This document shows positions 19,301-28,636 of a DNA stretch of 52,457 nt, piece after piece. Numbering within the stretch: position 1 is the stretch's first letter; the number at the start of each line of letters is the position of its first letter. The notes beneath the pieces are model-generated. The model was given only the letters and a program-made list of their open reading frames with translations. It made no database searches and was not told the origin of the DNA. Both the position numbers and the translations under genes were made by a program. The DNA is from Sporisorium sorghi (lineage: Eukaryota > Basidiomycota > Ustilaginomycetes > Ustilaginales > Ustilaginaceae), in contig JALCCG010000126.1 in assembly GCA_023212695.1 (NCBI GenBank), positions 1 through 52,457 of the forward strand. The letters run 5' to 3'.

Positions 19301-20602
19301 AGCGTGCCATCCATTCCCACTGTGCCCTCTGTGCCTTCCGTACCTACGTATCAGGACCCGTACGCAGCTGTTGCCCCTGCCCCTGCGGCGGCTGCTCCTC
19401 AGCCTGCCACGCAGTCGCGATATGCACCGGCGGTGCCGGCTGTCGTGCCCGCGGCTACGCAGCCTGAACCGGCGCAGACCAACACTTACGGCGCTTACGG
19501 TGCCCAGGGCTACCAGTCGGCCTACCAGCCAGCTCAGCCCATGATCCCCGCTCCACCCACCTTCGGTGGCGCTTCGTACCAGCAACAGCAGCAGCAGCAG
19601 CTCCCTCCTCCTCCGCCTCTCAAGCGTGATCAGTCGGGCTGGAACGACGTTCCTGCAGGCCTTGCTGCGCCCAAGCGCACCCCAAGTGCCATGTCGCAGC
19701 ACAAGACTGCAGCAGCCATCACCTCGCCCTTCCCCAACGCCCCTGCTCAGGCACCTTCACCATACGGCGGCGCTCCTGGTGCTCCGCCCGCCGGACCTCC
19801 TCGTGGTGCGACGCCCTCTCGAGGCATGATGAGCCCACCACCCCAAGGTCCTCCCTCGGGTCCTGGTCTTGCACAGCAGCGAAACGGCCCTCCTGGTGTC
19901 CGACCCCCTCCTATGGGTCCCGCGCAGGGTCAGCCGCGACCTGGTCAGCAGCAGGGCCCCTACGGCGCACCAGCTCAAGGTCAGCCACAGCCCGGTCCAC
20001 CTGGCCAGGCTGCTCCTTCCGCTGGCCCCTACGCCCGACCTCCTGCAGGTCCCGCTGGTCCCTACGGCAATGGCGTTCAGCAACAGCAGGGCATGCCGCC
20101 AGCGGCTCCCGGTGCCGGCGCACTCCGACCTCCAGGCCAGGGCGCACCTGGTGCTCCTGGTCTCGCAGGTCCGCCCGGTGTACCTCAGCGTTCGGCAACG
20201 CCAGGGGGCGGTGCCGGTGCGCCTCCCCGCAGCGCCACTCCGGGTGCTCGCAACGCTTCGCAAATGAAGTACCCACCCGGTGACCGCTCCCACATTCCTG
20301 AAAACCAGCGACCCATCCAGCACGCCTTGCAGCGCGAGATCGCACGACTCAAGTCGACCGCGCCACCTGCTCAAAAGAGGATGGTCGACGACACGGAGCG
20401 CCGCATCAATCTGCTGCTCGACCATCTCAACTGCGGCACCATTGACGCCAAGACCGTGTCGGGTCTCATGCAGATTGTCGCCGCCATCGAGGCGAGAAAC
20501 AAGCAAGCTGCGCTCAACATCCACCTGCAGCTCGTCACCAGCAGCTCTGGCGATGTCGCTGCGGGCCTTGTTGGTGTCAAGATGATCATTTCGCGTCTGT
20601 GA
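16346..20602 (+). CDS. SEC31: COPII outer coat subunit Sec31
   Basis: Sec31 pairs with Sec13 to form the outer cage of COPII vesicles at ER exit sites and stimulates Sar1 GTP hydrolysis. The intronless frame encodes 1,418 residues. A WD40 propeller occupies about 1-370 (opening MKAYINRTATFAWSP, with VVWDLKGKR and MLWDLRNSRAPEK blades). A linker follows, then the helical ancestral coatomer element at about 650-870 (ADKLITRALVLGDFESAVS onward). Next is a Pro/Gln/Gly-rich disordered region at about 985-1310 that in yeast contacts Sec23-Sar1. A conserved helical C-terminus (RMVDDTERRINLLLDHL) closes the protein. Domain order and length match the family. The start is the first ATG, preceded by a CT-rich leader. 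A CAG-type Gln run lies near residue 1083. Confidence 0.97.
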   Translation: MKAYINRTATFAWSPATYESDSPLIATGTVAGALDESFSNESVLELWQPSYTASASASADAKPLGSISTSARFNRLAWGYANPSRPNGLLAAGLENGELGIWDAQKILAGASESDAQVIKNTTHTGPVRGLDFNPLQPNLLSSGAVAGEIFIWDLNSPAKPYSPGARSQKLDEITSLAWNCQVPHVLATSSSSGYTVVWDLKGKREVVALQYGGGAGTAGGSLGFNAGGALAAGGRRGMSAVAWHPDTPTRLVTASEDDSSPVIMLWDLRNSRAPEKIMTGHDKGVLSLSWCKQDADLLLSCGKDNRSICWNPQTCEVVGELPSSSNWSFEVQWSPRNPGMLATASFDGKIGVHSLQSTNAPEADAPAPQQATDDSDFFNQTPATETTSKGLSLKQPPKWLRRPVSAVFGFGGQLVSSGGPSSKPFTPTVHLRDIVSEPSIVERATKLQQALDGQSLAEFCAERSQDPSTRPDDIANWKALQTLFRADSRDELVVLLGFSKEDVAQKVSKSIAAFKSNGTATTEPEAASIDKVIDEAEPAQPAAPTEAAVTEEAAPVVQAAAESEAKQPEEPGLFGDDTADQNKDASDFFSQISADATPASRSALPSHLLSESQAPIQSSAAATAGSPGPSSVASENIRPSTFKIYPTEESEADKLITRALVLGDFESAVSLCINSDRFADAFLLAVRGGQDLLDKTQKAYFEKRTAQLPYLRLFQSIVSDDLSDVVQNADLGEWQEIFVVLCTFAKQDEFSNLTEQLGQRLEFQYTVARNSDTAQAKEHRKNAVLCYLAAGKLEKVAGMWIDEMKEEELALRSDSKSADASHEGTLYSARAEALQTFMEKITVFQSAVGYVDVDLQQPTQDSIVAETGARSYKLAPLYDRIHEYVELLADQGLITPALRFANQTPSDYRPHGPVDQGSTGSLTATALKQRLLRAEIARPKGETAAASSSVNNSVTAAAASASSYAAAPTSNGYAPYDYGSSTTSSVPSIPTVPSVPSVPTYQDPYAAVAPAPAAAAPQPATQSRYAPAVPAVVPAATQPEPAQTNTYGAYGAQGYQSAYQPAQPMIPAPPTFGGASYQQQQQQQLPPPPPLKRDQSGWNDVPAGLAAPKRTPSAMSQHKTAAAITSPFPNAPAQAPSPYGGAPGAPPAGPPRGATPSRGMMSPPPQGPPSGPGLAQQRNGPPGVRPPPMGPAQGQPRPGQQQGPYGAPAQGQPQPGPPGQAAPSAGPYARPPAGPAGPYGNGVQQQQGMPPAAPGAGALRPPGQGAPGAPGLAGPPGVPQRSATPGGGAGAPPRSATPGARNASQMKYPPGDRSHIPENQRPIQHALQREIARLKSTAPPAQKRMVDDTERRINLLLDHLNCGTIDAKTVSGLMQIVAAIEARNKQAALNIHLQLVTSSSGDVAAGLVGVKMIISRL

Positions 20603-21140
20603 AATGAGCGAGAGTTTTTGGTGGCGGCATGGGTGCGGCGACCGGTTCGGATTGGCTGGAGTTAGTAGAGCTCTTTCCATGGAAGTCCTCCCTTTTCCTT
20701 TGTCGTCTCCAACCCCCAAATGTGTATATCCTTGTGTTTCGTAATTCTATCCAAAACATGTTCTGCGTTCTTGCTTGCTGTGGCTGTCCTCGGGTAGGAG
20801 TGGTGGTTACGAGCTGATGAATGCAGCGAGAGTGAAAGAGGTCCTGCGAGCATGAGGGGGCGTTTTGTTTGCGCTCCACTTTGTGCGGCTGAGAGAGCGG
20901 GAAACCAAAAAAATGAAGTGAGCGCATGCAGGAACCTCGCCTCGCCGTTCCACGTCGTATGTTGATTTTGACGGGCTCGATCGTGTTGTTCTTCCTTGCC
21001 TTCTCACCACATTCATCGTCTCGGTCTCGATTTCTCAAGGACCTTTCCGAGTGACTGCATCGCAGCCGTAGCTCAGTCCAACAGCTCGGACGCTCCTAGA
21101 ACACCTGGCTCACGCCGCGCTTCACATCACAACTCGCGCC
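20603..21140. other. intergenic between SEC31 and the NECAP-type gene
   Basis: This 538-bp stretch holds the SEC31 3' region and the promoter of the next gene on the same strand. I see no coding region. A GTAGCTCAG string at about 21069 resembles part of a tRNA A-box, but no B-box or cloverleaf follows. Confidence 0.45.
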
Positions 21141-21992
21141 ATGTCAGCAGGCTACGAGACGGTGCTGTTTGTCGCACGCGAGTGCTTCGTCTACCGCGTG
21201 CCGCCGCGCTCCTCCACCGCAGGCTACAAAGCAGGAGAGTGGGGGGACATGGAAGCCTTTCTCTGGAAAGGCCGGCTGCGCATCATGGAGACGTCCGAAT
21301 CCACCACGTGCTCGATCCGGTTGGAGGATGGCGAATCAGGCGAGCTCTTCGCTGAATGCCCCTACGACGTCACGGGGACCTCGGTCGAGCCGGTGCTTGA
21401 TTCGAGCAGGTACTTTGTCCTCCGCGTCGAATCGCAGGGTGCAGATGGGAAGAAGAAGGCGTACATCGGCATGGGTGTAAGTATTGACCACAAGGAACGC
21501 AAATCCTTTCGCTGCAGACCTCTTGACCAGCTTCACTGACATCTTACCGTCACGCGACTCCCAGTTCCAAGACAGGAGCGACAGCTTCGACTTCAATGTC
21601 GCACTTCAAGATTGGACAAAGTGAGTCTGCCTGAATCGACTCCTTCGCACCCACTGCTCTCCCACCACTGACCATCGTACCCCGCCGCCCATCGCTTTTA
21701 CCCATCACCCGCTTGCGCACACAGACGTCAAAAAGCGGCCGCAAACCGAGCCGCGAACCCTTCAACAGACGACGGCGGAGCACTCATCGACGACGGACCC
21801 TCACCACACCTCCCCGCTGGGCCGAAAAAGGACTTCTCGTTGAAAGAAGGCGAGACATTCGCCATCAAGCTCCCCGGCGGCGGTGGCCGCAAGATCACTT
21901 CTGCTTCCTCGTCGTCATCTTCAAGTTCAGCGTTCGGTGGTGGGTTCGGTGGCGGACCTCTGCTGCCTCCACCGCCGAGCAAGAAGAGATGA
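21141..21992 (+). CDS. NECAP-type adaptin-ear-binding coat-associated protein
   Basis: NECAP proteins act in clathrin-mediated endocytosis by binding AP-2 and its partners. Three exons, 21141-21476, 21565-21620 and 21725-21992, with introns of 88 and 104 bp, join to 219 residues. The N-terminal PHear domain is recognisable: ETVLFVARECFVYRVPPR, GEWGDMEAFLWKGRLRI, YFVLRVES, AYIGMGFQDRSDSFDFNVALQDW. The tail has the family's KDFSLKEGETFAIKLPGG and a closing Gly/Pro stretch PLLPPPPSKKR. I do not see the WxxF motif that ends animal NECAPs. The gene lies downstream of SEC31 in the same direction, so two vesicle-coat genes are adjacent. Confidence 0.93.
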
Positions 21993-22210
21993 TTGCCTCG
22001 CATACGCATTGCTCGCTCAAACGGACACTCTTCACTCGCTTACTCACTCGACGCAATGACAAAAAATGCAAGTCAAGGCTTTCAATTGCATGTCCATCTC
22101 TTGCAACAGAAAACAACGGGACGGCGACATGCATCTGTGGCCGCCTGCCTGGGTATCCAAAGGGAAAAGACGGTGAAGCAGTAAGAAATGGAGCATGAGA
22201 TGGGACTCAT

Positions 22211-25200
22211 TCAGGGTAGGAACTTCATCCATTTGGAAAGCCCCTCCAAACCTTTGATGGTGAGCGGCAGGGCTGGCTGTCGGTAGTCAAAGTTAGGAAT
22301 CTGGAACCCCAGGATTTCGACCCTGGCAGCCACCTCCAAATCCAGCATGATCTGCCCCTTGCTCTTGAGAAATGCGCCCACCATCTGCTCGAGCGGTTGC
22401 GCCAAGGTGACCGTCACGGGAGAGCTGCGCTGCTGCCCCGGCTGCTTGACACTGCCCGCCGGCACGCGCAACGGATGGGACGACTCGTACGTGATCGTGC
22501 AGCTGCCAAACGGCTGGCCCTTGTACGAGGCCATGAACGACATGGCGCACAGATCGAACGGTACTCCTAGAGGATTGTTGACAACAAACTCTGCATCCAC
22601 CGAGGCAGCGGTCAGAGCAGTGACGCCGAGCGTGATCGAAATACTGTCGATCAAAGTGCGGTCCATCATGGGCTTGAGGTCGAACGAAAGCTGGATGCTT
22701 TTCAGCGCGGGGATGAGCAAGGGGATCTCGCTCGACTCGTCGTCGCCCCGAATCTCTAGCGTGGTTGTGCGGCCCGACAAGAAGTTGGCGGGAATGTCGC
22801 GCACCGCCTTCTCCACCTCGGGCGGCGGGCAGTATCGAAAGTGAATGTCGTGGATTGCAACCGGCCCGGATTCCAGCTTGAACCCCTTGGGGATGTGAGC
22901 CCTTCCCACGTAATGGCCCCTGTAGTAAGCGGCCATGGTGAGATCTGTATCCGGCAGGGCCAGCTTGAACGTCTTGCTCGGATTGTTGAGGTAAAGCGAA
23001 AAGACAATCTTGAGATAGTCGCTCGACGCCTCTTCAATCTGCAGGTTGGTGTACTGGACAGGGCTTGATCGAAGACCGCGCACGCCGTCCATCTGCAAAA
23101 TGTGTGGCTGCTTGCCAAGGTCGACGTCGACAAAGATTTCACCAAATGCAACGTCGACGCGGGCACGAGCCTTGCCGCGGATGCTGATCTTGTCCGTCTC
23201 CTCGCAGTCGGCAATGTGGGCGATGAGTTGGGCGAGTGCCTCGGTCGGCTCTGTGACGAGCTTGAATGATCCAGGCGCAAGCCGGACCAGACGACACGAT
23301 CCAGCACTGTCTGCGCCTCCGTCATCGCCGTTGCTCTCTTCGACAGGAGTGCACGATTGTACGTCCGTGTCAATCACGCCCGTGCCAACGCATCCGTACC
23401 CTTCGTAATGCACCTCAATGTCGGCTTGAACGGACAGCACCTCAAAGCGGACATTGAGCGGCACTTGGACTTGGAATGCAATCTCGTCTATGTCGGCGTG
23501 CATGGGCTCTTGTCGATAGAAGCTGGCAAAGAGCTGCTTGATGCGCATGTGGTTGATGACCGGATGCGCGCCCTGATGCAGCACCGTCGTTGTCGAAACC
23601 TGTTGAAAAGCTTGATCCAGCCATGGCACTTGCTTTTGCGAAAAGTTCGAGCTGCCCGATGTACTGACAGAGCCGGTCCGCGAAAGCTTGGTAGAGTCGG
23701 TTCCGTGGCCCGTGGCGGACGGTGTCCTTTGCATCGAATTGGTCGAACTTTTGCTGCGAAGGTGCGGAGGCACCTGAGATCGACCGAGCGCCGTGTGTTG
23801 CAGCATCTCGCCCATGGCAAACGCTCGGTATCCCTTGACGGTCAATTCGACGGGCGTGCCAGCCAAGAGGGCGGTCGCAAGCCTGCCGAGCGTCTGCAGA
23901 GCAGCCGATTTATACTGGGCAATAGGCTGGTTGGCCTTGAACGATTCACTGCCGATGAAAACGTAGCCGCTGGCATCAAACTCGACATCTGCCGTCGTCA
24001 GAGTGAAGACAATGTCTTCAGCAGTGATGATACCGATTTGCACGCCTTCAAACTCGATGCCTGCCTCGATCTTGGATAGTCCAACTGCAACGAGGCCCTT
24101 GTGTGGAATGCTGACTCGAGTCCGAATCTTGAAGGCTTTCTCCTTGCGACTGGGGTGGCCGGAGCTGCCGCTGGATGCGGATGCAGCACTCAGCGCCCTG
24201 CCTCGGCCTGGACCCGTTGGCGCTGCTACCTCGTCGAAGAGATCAAAGGTTTTCAAGGTGAGCCCTCTCAGACCGCCAAGTCCCGGCAACACGACTGATT
24301 TGGTCAGCACTGCCGGAAACTCGGCTCCACCTGCTACGACTCGACAAGCATTCGAGGAGAGTCGGATCGGCAGCTCTTGGTTCTGAATGAGCTCAGAGAC
24401 AAAGGCTGAAAAGTTGGCGACACTCTTTGGCCCGGCACTGGGCAGAATACGCAGGCGCGTCTTGAGCAGCTCTTCGCTCCCTGAGACACCTCGCAGAGAT
24501 TCGGCAAAGACGATCCGAGCAACGACGGCCGACTCGTCTGCCGCATCTTTGGCAGGTCCATGTGTAATGTTGAGGCCTTGATCGAAGTGAATTTCGATGT
24601 CGAGTGGCCCGAAGTCAACCAGGCCGATGTCCGCTTCGGCATTAAGCCCTTTTTCGTCCATGTCGAGGATCTTGAGCTTGGTGATCGAAACCCTAGCCTG
24701 CTCAACCAGGACATCGACAAGCGGCGCACCGATCGTGGGAAGGATGTTCCGGGCTGTCTTGACCGTGATGGCGATGGGAAGCTGATGCTGAACGAAATTG
24801 ATCAGGCCGGGTACACGAAAATCGCCGATGGATACTTCCGCAGAGATGTCTGCCGAGACTTTGAGCGAAGAAAGAGCGCTGGCGACTAGGTTGGGTAGAT
24901 CGAGCACCTCATTTGGCTCGGATTTGGCTCGACTTGGCGACGGTGATACCGCCGACATTGCCTTGGTCGCGCCTTGCTCTGGCGGCATGAGCTCCAGTGC
25001 AGCGAGCAGACTGTGATTAAGCTGGATACCCTTTCGCTTGGCCTCGTTCTGAAGGATGCGCACGTACGAAGAACCGCCTGCCGACAAGCTGAAAGGGAGA
25101 CTGGCGTGGACGGGGCTGTCTGAGACTAGCATCAGTGCGGGCCAGTCGGCAGGGGTGCAGATTTCTCCGAGGCAGATAGGATCGGATGCAGAATTCGCGC

Positions 25201-26626
25201 CTCTGGAATCGTGGTCCTCCACGTCTTGGAATGCTTTCACCTTGAGCGAATGGATGTGCAGCGGCGGTCCCAGTTGATTGCGAAGAGTGGCGCGAGCGTA
25301 AAGCTGAGACTGAGGTAATGAGCTGATATCTTCAGGAGGAACAAGCGATGCACCGTCGAGCAGCTTCGAGCTCATGCCGAGTGCGGGAAGCAGAGCCGAG
25401 ATGCGGACGTCTTTGAAGAGCGTGGCGATCCACGGTACGTCGGAAGAGGTGTTGGAGCCAACCACGTTGACCGAGATGGAGCGATTCTCGAGAAGGTAGC
25501 GGATCAGAGTAACGCTGGCAGTGCGCGCAGGATCGCCTTCGGGTGGTACCAGCACATTGCCGCGGATGCTAAGATCGGTGGATCCAGGCTTGAGCGAGAG
25601 ACTGGGAAGGATGACCTCTCCAATAGAGGCATTCTTATCGGCTCCGCTGGATCTGAGCTCGTTGATGTCAGTCTGCAATTGGAGACGGACATCACCGAGA
25701 TGAGCAGAGATCTCTGCTGGATTGTGCAGCTGGACGTTGGCTACGAATGAGATGCCCGAGGTAGGATCGCCACGCAGGAGCTTGAAGCCTTGGATGGGAC
25801 TACGTTGTGGAGCTTGCGAAGAAGACGCTGATGTCGTGGATGCAAAGGACAGAACACCGCCGAGATGGCTGAGGCCCTGAAGACTGATTCGCTTTTCGAG
25901 CGAGACACGTTTGAAAGACATTGCGTACGCTTTGACTTCGGTGTTGGACGAGGCCACCCTCAGAACGACAGGCCCGGTCGAAGCCAGCAAAGTGCGAAAG
26001 AGCGCCGCCAGCCCTGTGCTGCCGGAAGGCGCAGTGAGCTGCCCTTCGACGACAAGGCCGGTATTTTTGGTTGCATTCCTGATCTTGATGGGGGACAAGC
26101 TGATGTTTCCGACTTTCGAGTCATCCGCAGAGTTGAGGTAGAGATTGAGGCCGTCGGGAAAGGAGATCTTGGCTTTTGCGGGACCAGTCTTACCAACGCG
26201 GATGCGCAGGCTGATATGGAAGCCATCTGAAGTCAGATCTGCAACCTGGATGGAATCGACCGAGATGACGGATCTGGAAACGATCTGGTCGACCGCCTGC
26301 TTTGCGATGTCGAGAGAGAGGTTGCTCTTCGTCTTTGCATTGGATGATCCGCTTCCGCCGGCCGAAGACGTACTAGCGAAGCTCTGTTGGGTGTGGAGCT
26401 CATTTCCGGCGAATGCGGATCTAGTCGAGGTGGTGGATGCGGATCCGACGATGCTGCTCGACGCGTCGGTAGTGGGAGGAGATGCAGGATTTTCGTGGTC
26501 CTTGATGCTATTGACAGTATGCTCTTGGGCAACAGCTGCACTGGAGCTCGAGCCTCTACGTTTGGATGATTTGCCTTCGGAAGACTTTGACAAGGTCTTG
26601 CGGATGTTTTTGAAGAAAGACGGCAT
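22211..26626 (-). CDS. large tandem LEA2/DUF3712-type protein, unknown function
   Basis: The intronless frame encodes 1,471 residues. The N-terminus MPSFFKNIRKTLSKSS could form a basic amphipathic helix, followed by about 90 disordered Ser/Lys-rich residues. The rest is a series of beta-rich modules with recurring phrases such as VSVDSIQVADLTSDGFHISLR, KAKISFPDGLNLYL, GPVVLRVAS and VFSLYLNNPSKTFKLAL. These resemble LEA-2 (LEA14-like) and fungal DUF3712 modules. One DUF3712-like unit is clear at about 700-800 (RIVFAESLRGVSGSEELL). I count at least four modules. There is no signal peptide or obvious membrane helix. Yeast Tag1, a vacuolar protein linked to autophagy termination, has related modules but is shorter and membrane anchored, so orthology is doubtful. 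Function is not known. Confidence 0.75.
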   Translation of the reverse strand: MPSFFKNIRKTLSKSSEGKSSKRRGSSSSAAVAQEHTVNSIKDHENPASPPTTDASSSIVGSASTTSTRSAFAGNELHTQQSFASTSSAGGSGSSNAKTKSNLSLDIAKQAVDQIVSRSVISVDSIQVADLTSDGFHISLRIRVGKTGPAKAKISFPDGLNLYLNSADDSKVGNISLSPIKIRNATKNTGLVVEGQLTAPSGSTGLAALFRTLLASTGPVVLRVASSNTEVKAYAMSFKRVSLEKRISLQGLSHLGGVLSFASTTSASSSQAPQRSPIQGFKLLRGDPTSGISFVANVQLHNPAEISAHLGDVRLQLQTDINELRSSGADKNASIGEVILPSLSLKPGSTDLSIRGNVLVPPEGDPARTASVTLIRYLLENRSISVNVVGSNTSSDVPWIATLFKDVRISALLPALGMSSKLLDGASLVPPEDISSLPQSQLYARATLRNQLGPPLHIHSLKVKAFQDVEDHDSRGANSASDPICLGEICTPADWPALMLVSDSPVHASLPFSLSAGGSSYVRILQNEAKRKGIQLNHSLLAALELMPPEQGATKAMSAVSPSPSRAKSEPNEVLDLPNLVASALSSLKVSADISAEVSIGDFRVPGLINFVQHQLPIAITVKTARNILPTIGAPLVDVLVEQARVSITKLKILDMDEKGLNAEADIGLVDFGPLDIEIHFDQGLNITHGPAKDAADESAVVARIVFAESLRGVSGSEELLKTRLRILPSAGPKSVANFSAFVSELIQNQELPIRLSSNACRVVAGGAEFPAVLTKSVVLPGLGGLRGLTLKTFDLFDEVAAPTGPGRGRALSAASASSGSSGHPSRKEKAFKIRTRVSIPHKGLVAVGLSKIEAGIEFEGVQIGIITAEDIVFTLTTADVEFDASGYVFIGSESFKANQPIAQYKSAALQTLGRLATALLAGTPVELTVKGYRAFAMGEMLQHTALGRSQVPPHLRSKSSTNSMQRTPSATGHGTDSTKLSRTGSVSTSGSSNFSQKQVPWLDQAFQQVSTTTVLHQGAHPVINHMRIKQLFASFYRQEPMHADIDEIAFQVQVPLNVRFEVLSVQADIEVHYEGYGCVGTGVIDTDVQSCTPVEESNGDDGGADSAGSCRLVRLAPGSFKLVTEPTEALAQLIAHIADCEETDKISIRGKARARVDVAFGEIFVDVDLGKQPHILQMDGVRGLRSSPVQYTNLQIEEASSDYLKIVFSLYLNNPSKTFKLALPDTDLTMAAYYRGHYVGRAHIPKGFKLESGPVAIHDIHFRYCPPPEVEKAVRDIPANFLSGRTTTLEIRGDDESSEIPLLIPALKSIQLSFDLKPMMDRTLIDSISITLGVTALTAASVDAEFVVNNPLGVPFDLCAMSFMASYKGQPFGSCTITYESSHPLRVPAGSVKQPGQQRSSPVTVTLAQPLEQMVGAFLKSKGQIMLDLEVAARVEILGFQIPNFDYRQPALPLTIKGLEGLSKWMKFLP

Positions 26627-28636
26627 TGTCGGCGGCCGCCATAGGATATCACCAGTGGAGGATTGCCAGAAAGTCTCTTCCGCGTTCGTCTATGGTGAGG
26701 AGTAGGTTGGAGATGGTGGTGGTGAGGTGGCAAGAAGCGAGATGGATGGCTGAGTCGTCTTGACCTCGGAAGCACCGATCTCGTGATGAGGAGCCGTGCC
26801 CTCCTCCACAACCATGCGCGTTCTGATTGCATTCCAACCCAAAAATCGGAACAGGCTCAGCAGCAGCTGTCATCCAACCTAATTTTGGATGGACTTGAAC
26901 CCCTTCATGCCTGAATTCCAGTCTGTTGAGGATCGGCGGCGGACATACCCCGCATGAGCAGCAGAGGGTTTCCTGCTCAAAAAAACGTACGTAGGACCCT
27001 TGCTCGCTCCGTCCTTCACGTGAAAGGACTCTCGCTATCTGTCACTCTCTCTCCCTCTTGGCGAAGAGCAGACGGAATACAGCAAACATGCTCGTTGAGG
27101 AAAGCTTCTCGAGCTTGCGTTGGCGCTTTTCTCTTGGCGAGGCTGCGGTCTCGTTGTGTAGCGACACAGCCATGGGTCCATGCTTACACACATCTTCGTT
27201 GCCCTCTTGGCATGACCTGGTCTGTCTGTTTGCGTCGTTGGCGATCCAGGAGGCTCACTATCTCGATCCAAGCGATCGATCCTCCCCAGATCCGCCTCGA
27301 TTCGGCTCGCACTCTGCCACTCATCCTTCACAATGGATGCTTGAAACCACTGCAGCATTCCACCTGGCAATGATCATGAGTCTTCTGCGAATCTGCCACT
27401 TGTTCAGAGCTCGTCGACGACTCCTGTTTGTGCGAGTCATATCGTGAAAAAAGGAAAAAGTCGTCCTTTGGTTGTTCGCGGAGCCACCCCAGCAGCCACC
27501 CCAGGTGGCTGCTGGGGTGGCTCCGGGGACGACTTTTTCCTTTTTTCACGATATGAATCGGCGAAATCCTCGTCGATAAGAGGGCACTGCGAAAGCAAGA
27601 GTCGATCACATGGCTTGAGTAAGATGTTTTTGTAGAAGTGGCCCATCACGGAACCAGCCCCGGCAAGAGCAAAATGATGTTAAAAATCCCGCTAAGCAAA
27701 AGTGACGTCCGCCAACAGATGCAAAGCTGATTCTGTATGTCTAACAAATGATGGCCCAATTCTGGTTCTGGCGACCAAAGATAAGAGACTTTCGAGACTG
27801 GCGCGAACACTTTTCCTAAAACTACCAGACCTCGGGTTTCGTGAAGAATCATCCGCAATGCCGATCATTCACCTTGTGCGTCCAAAGTTCAAAAAAAGAT
27901 GGGGAGGGAGATTCAAAGGATGATTTTCAATCGCAATTGTTGGGCAAACACGGACTTCCTGACATTTTTTGCAGCGTTTTCAGGCTAGTTGAGCTGAAAA
28001 TCATAAAATTTCATTTTATGAACGGTCTTTCTGCGAAGTTTTTGACGTTTTGAGCAACGCTTTTGGCCGCTCGTTTATGAATTTGCGCAATTCCGAGAAC
28101 ATCGCTGAAAAAAAATTGCGAACCGTCACATTCTCTGCAAGCCTTCACCGACACTCGGAGCTGCAGACTTTGATAACTCAGATGGGTTTGAGCTTGTTTC
28201 GTCCATTCTCTCAAATAATTGCCAACCGAAAAAGATGGTCAAAAAATTCACATTTCATCGAATGCGCGTTCTAAAACCCCAAAACAGACCACTTTGCATC
28301 TTCTCACCGGTCACAGCCGAAAGCCAGAGACACATGTTTTGCGGGCCACTGACTGTATGAAATCGTTTCGCTCATGTCAGCTTCTTTCTCACGAGTGATC
28401 ATGTGGGTGCCTTCGAATTTGCACAAAAAGGTCACTTGCATTCACCTTTGGTTCGGTCATCAACGACAACTGGCGCCTCAGGTCGAGACGCAAACACGCC
28501 TCTCGAATCGCCATGCACGGCTGCGCTCCTCATCAGACACCGTCGGCAGCCCAGACACACCTCGATCACTCAAAAGCACACACACGACGTCATTCACACG
28601 ATGATGACAAGAGCTCGAGCGACAGTCTCTAGCATT
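26627..28636. other. gene-poor stretch with hairpin and AT-rich island
   Basis: About 2 kb without a supportable gene. The first 300 bp are the likely promoter of the minus-strand LEA2-type gene. A long hairpin lies at 27437-27556. From about 27640 to 28370 the sequence is visibly richer in A and T than the rest of the window and has only short frames without family features. The last 250 bp are the 3' region of APC4. Confidence 0.6.
27437..27556. repeat. 120-bp inverted repeat (hairpin)
   Basis: The outer arms 27437-27464 and 27529-27556 are perfect 28-bp reverse complements (TCATATCGTGAAAA... against ...TTTTCACGATATGA). The inner arms 27480-27500 and 27504-27524 are perfect 21-bp reverse complements around a 3-base loop. 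They are joined by 15 unpaired bases on the left and 4 on the right. Pairing may continue weakly outward (TCGACGA on both sides). No target-site duplication is seen. It could be a MITE-like remnant, a fold-back duplication, or the template of a hairpin RNA. Confidence 0.9.

Noticed and set aside
21061..21140. tRNA-like GTAGCTCAG string
   Set aside because: No B-box, acceptor stem or cloverleaf can be folded around it.
27640..28370. Intact transposon in the AT-rich stretch
   Set aside because: No transposase or reverse-transcriptase motif, terminal repeat or target-site duplication is visible.
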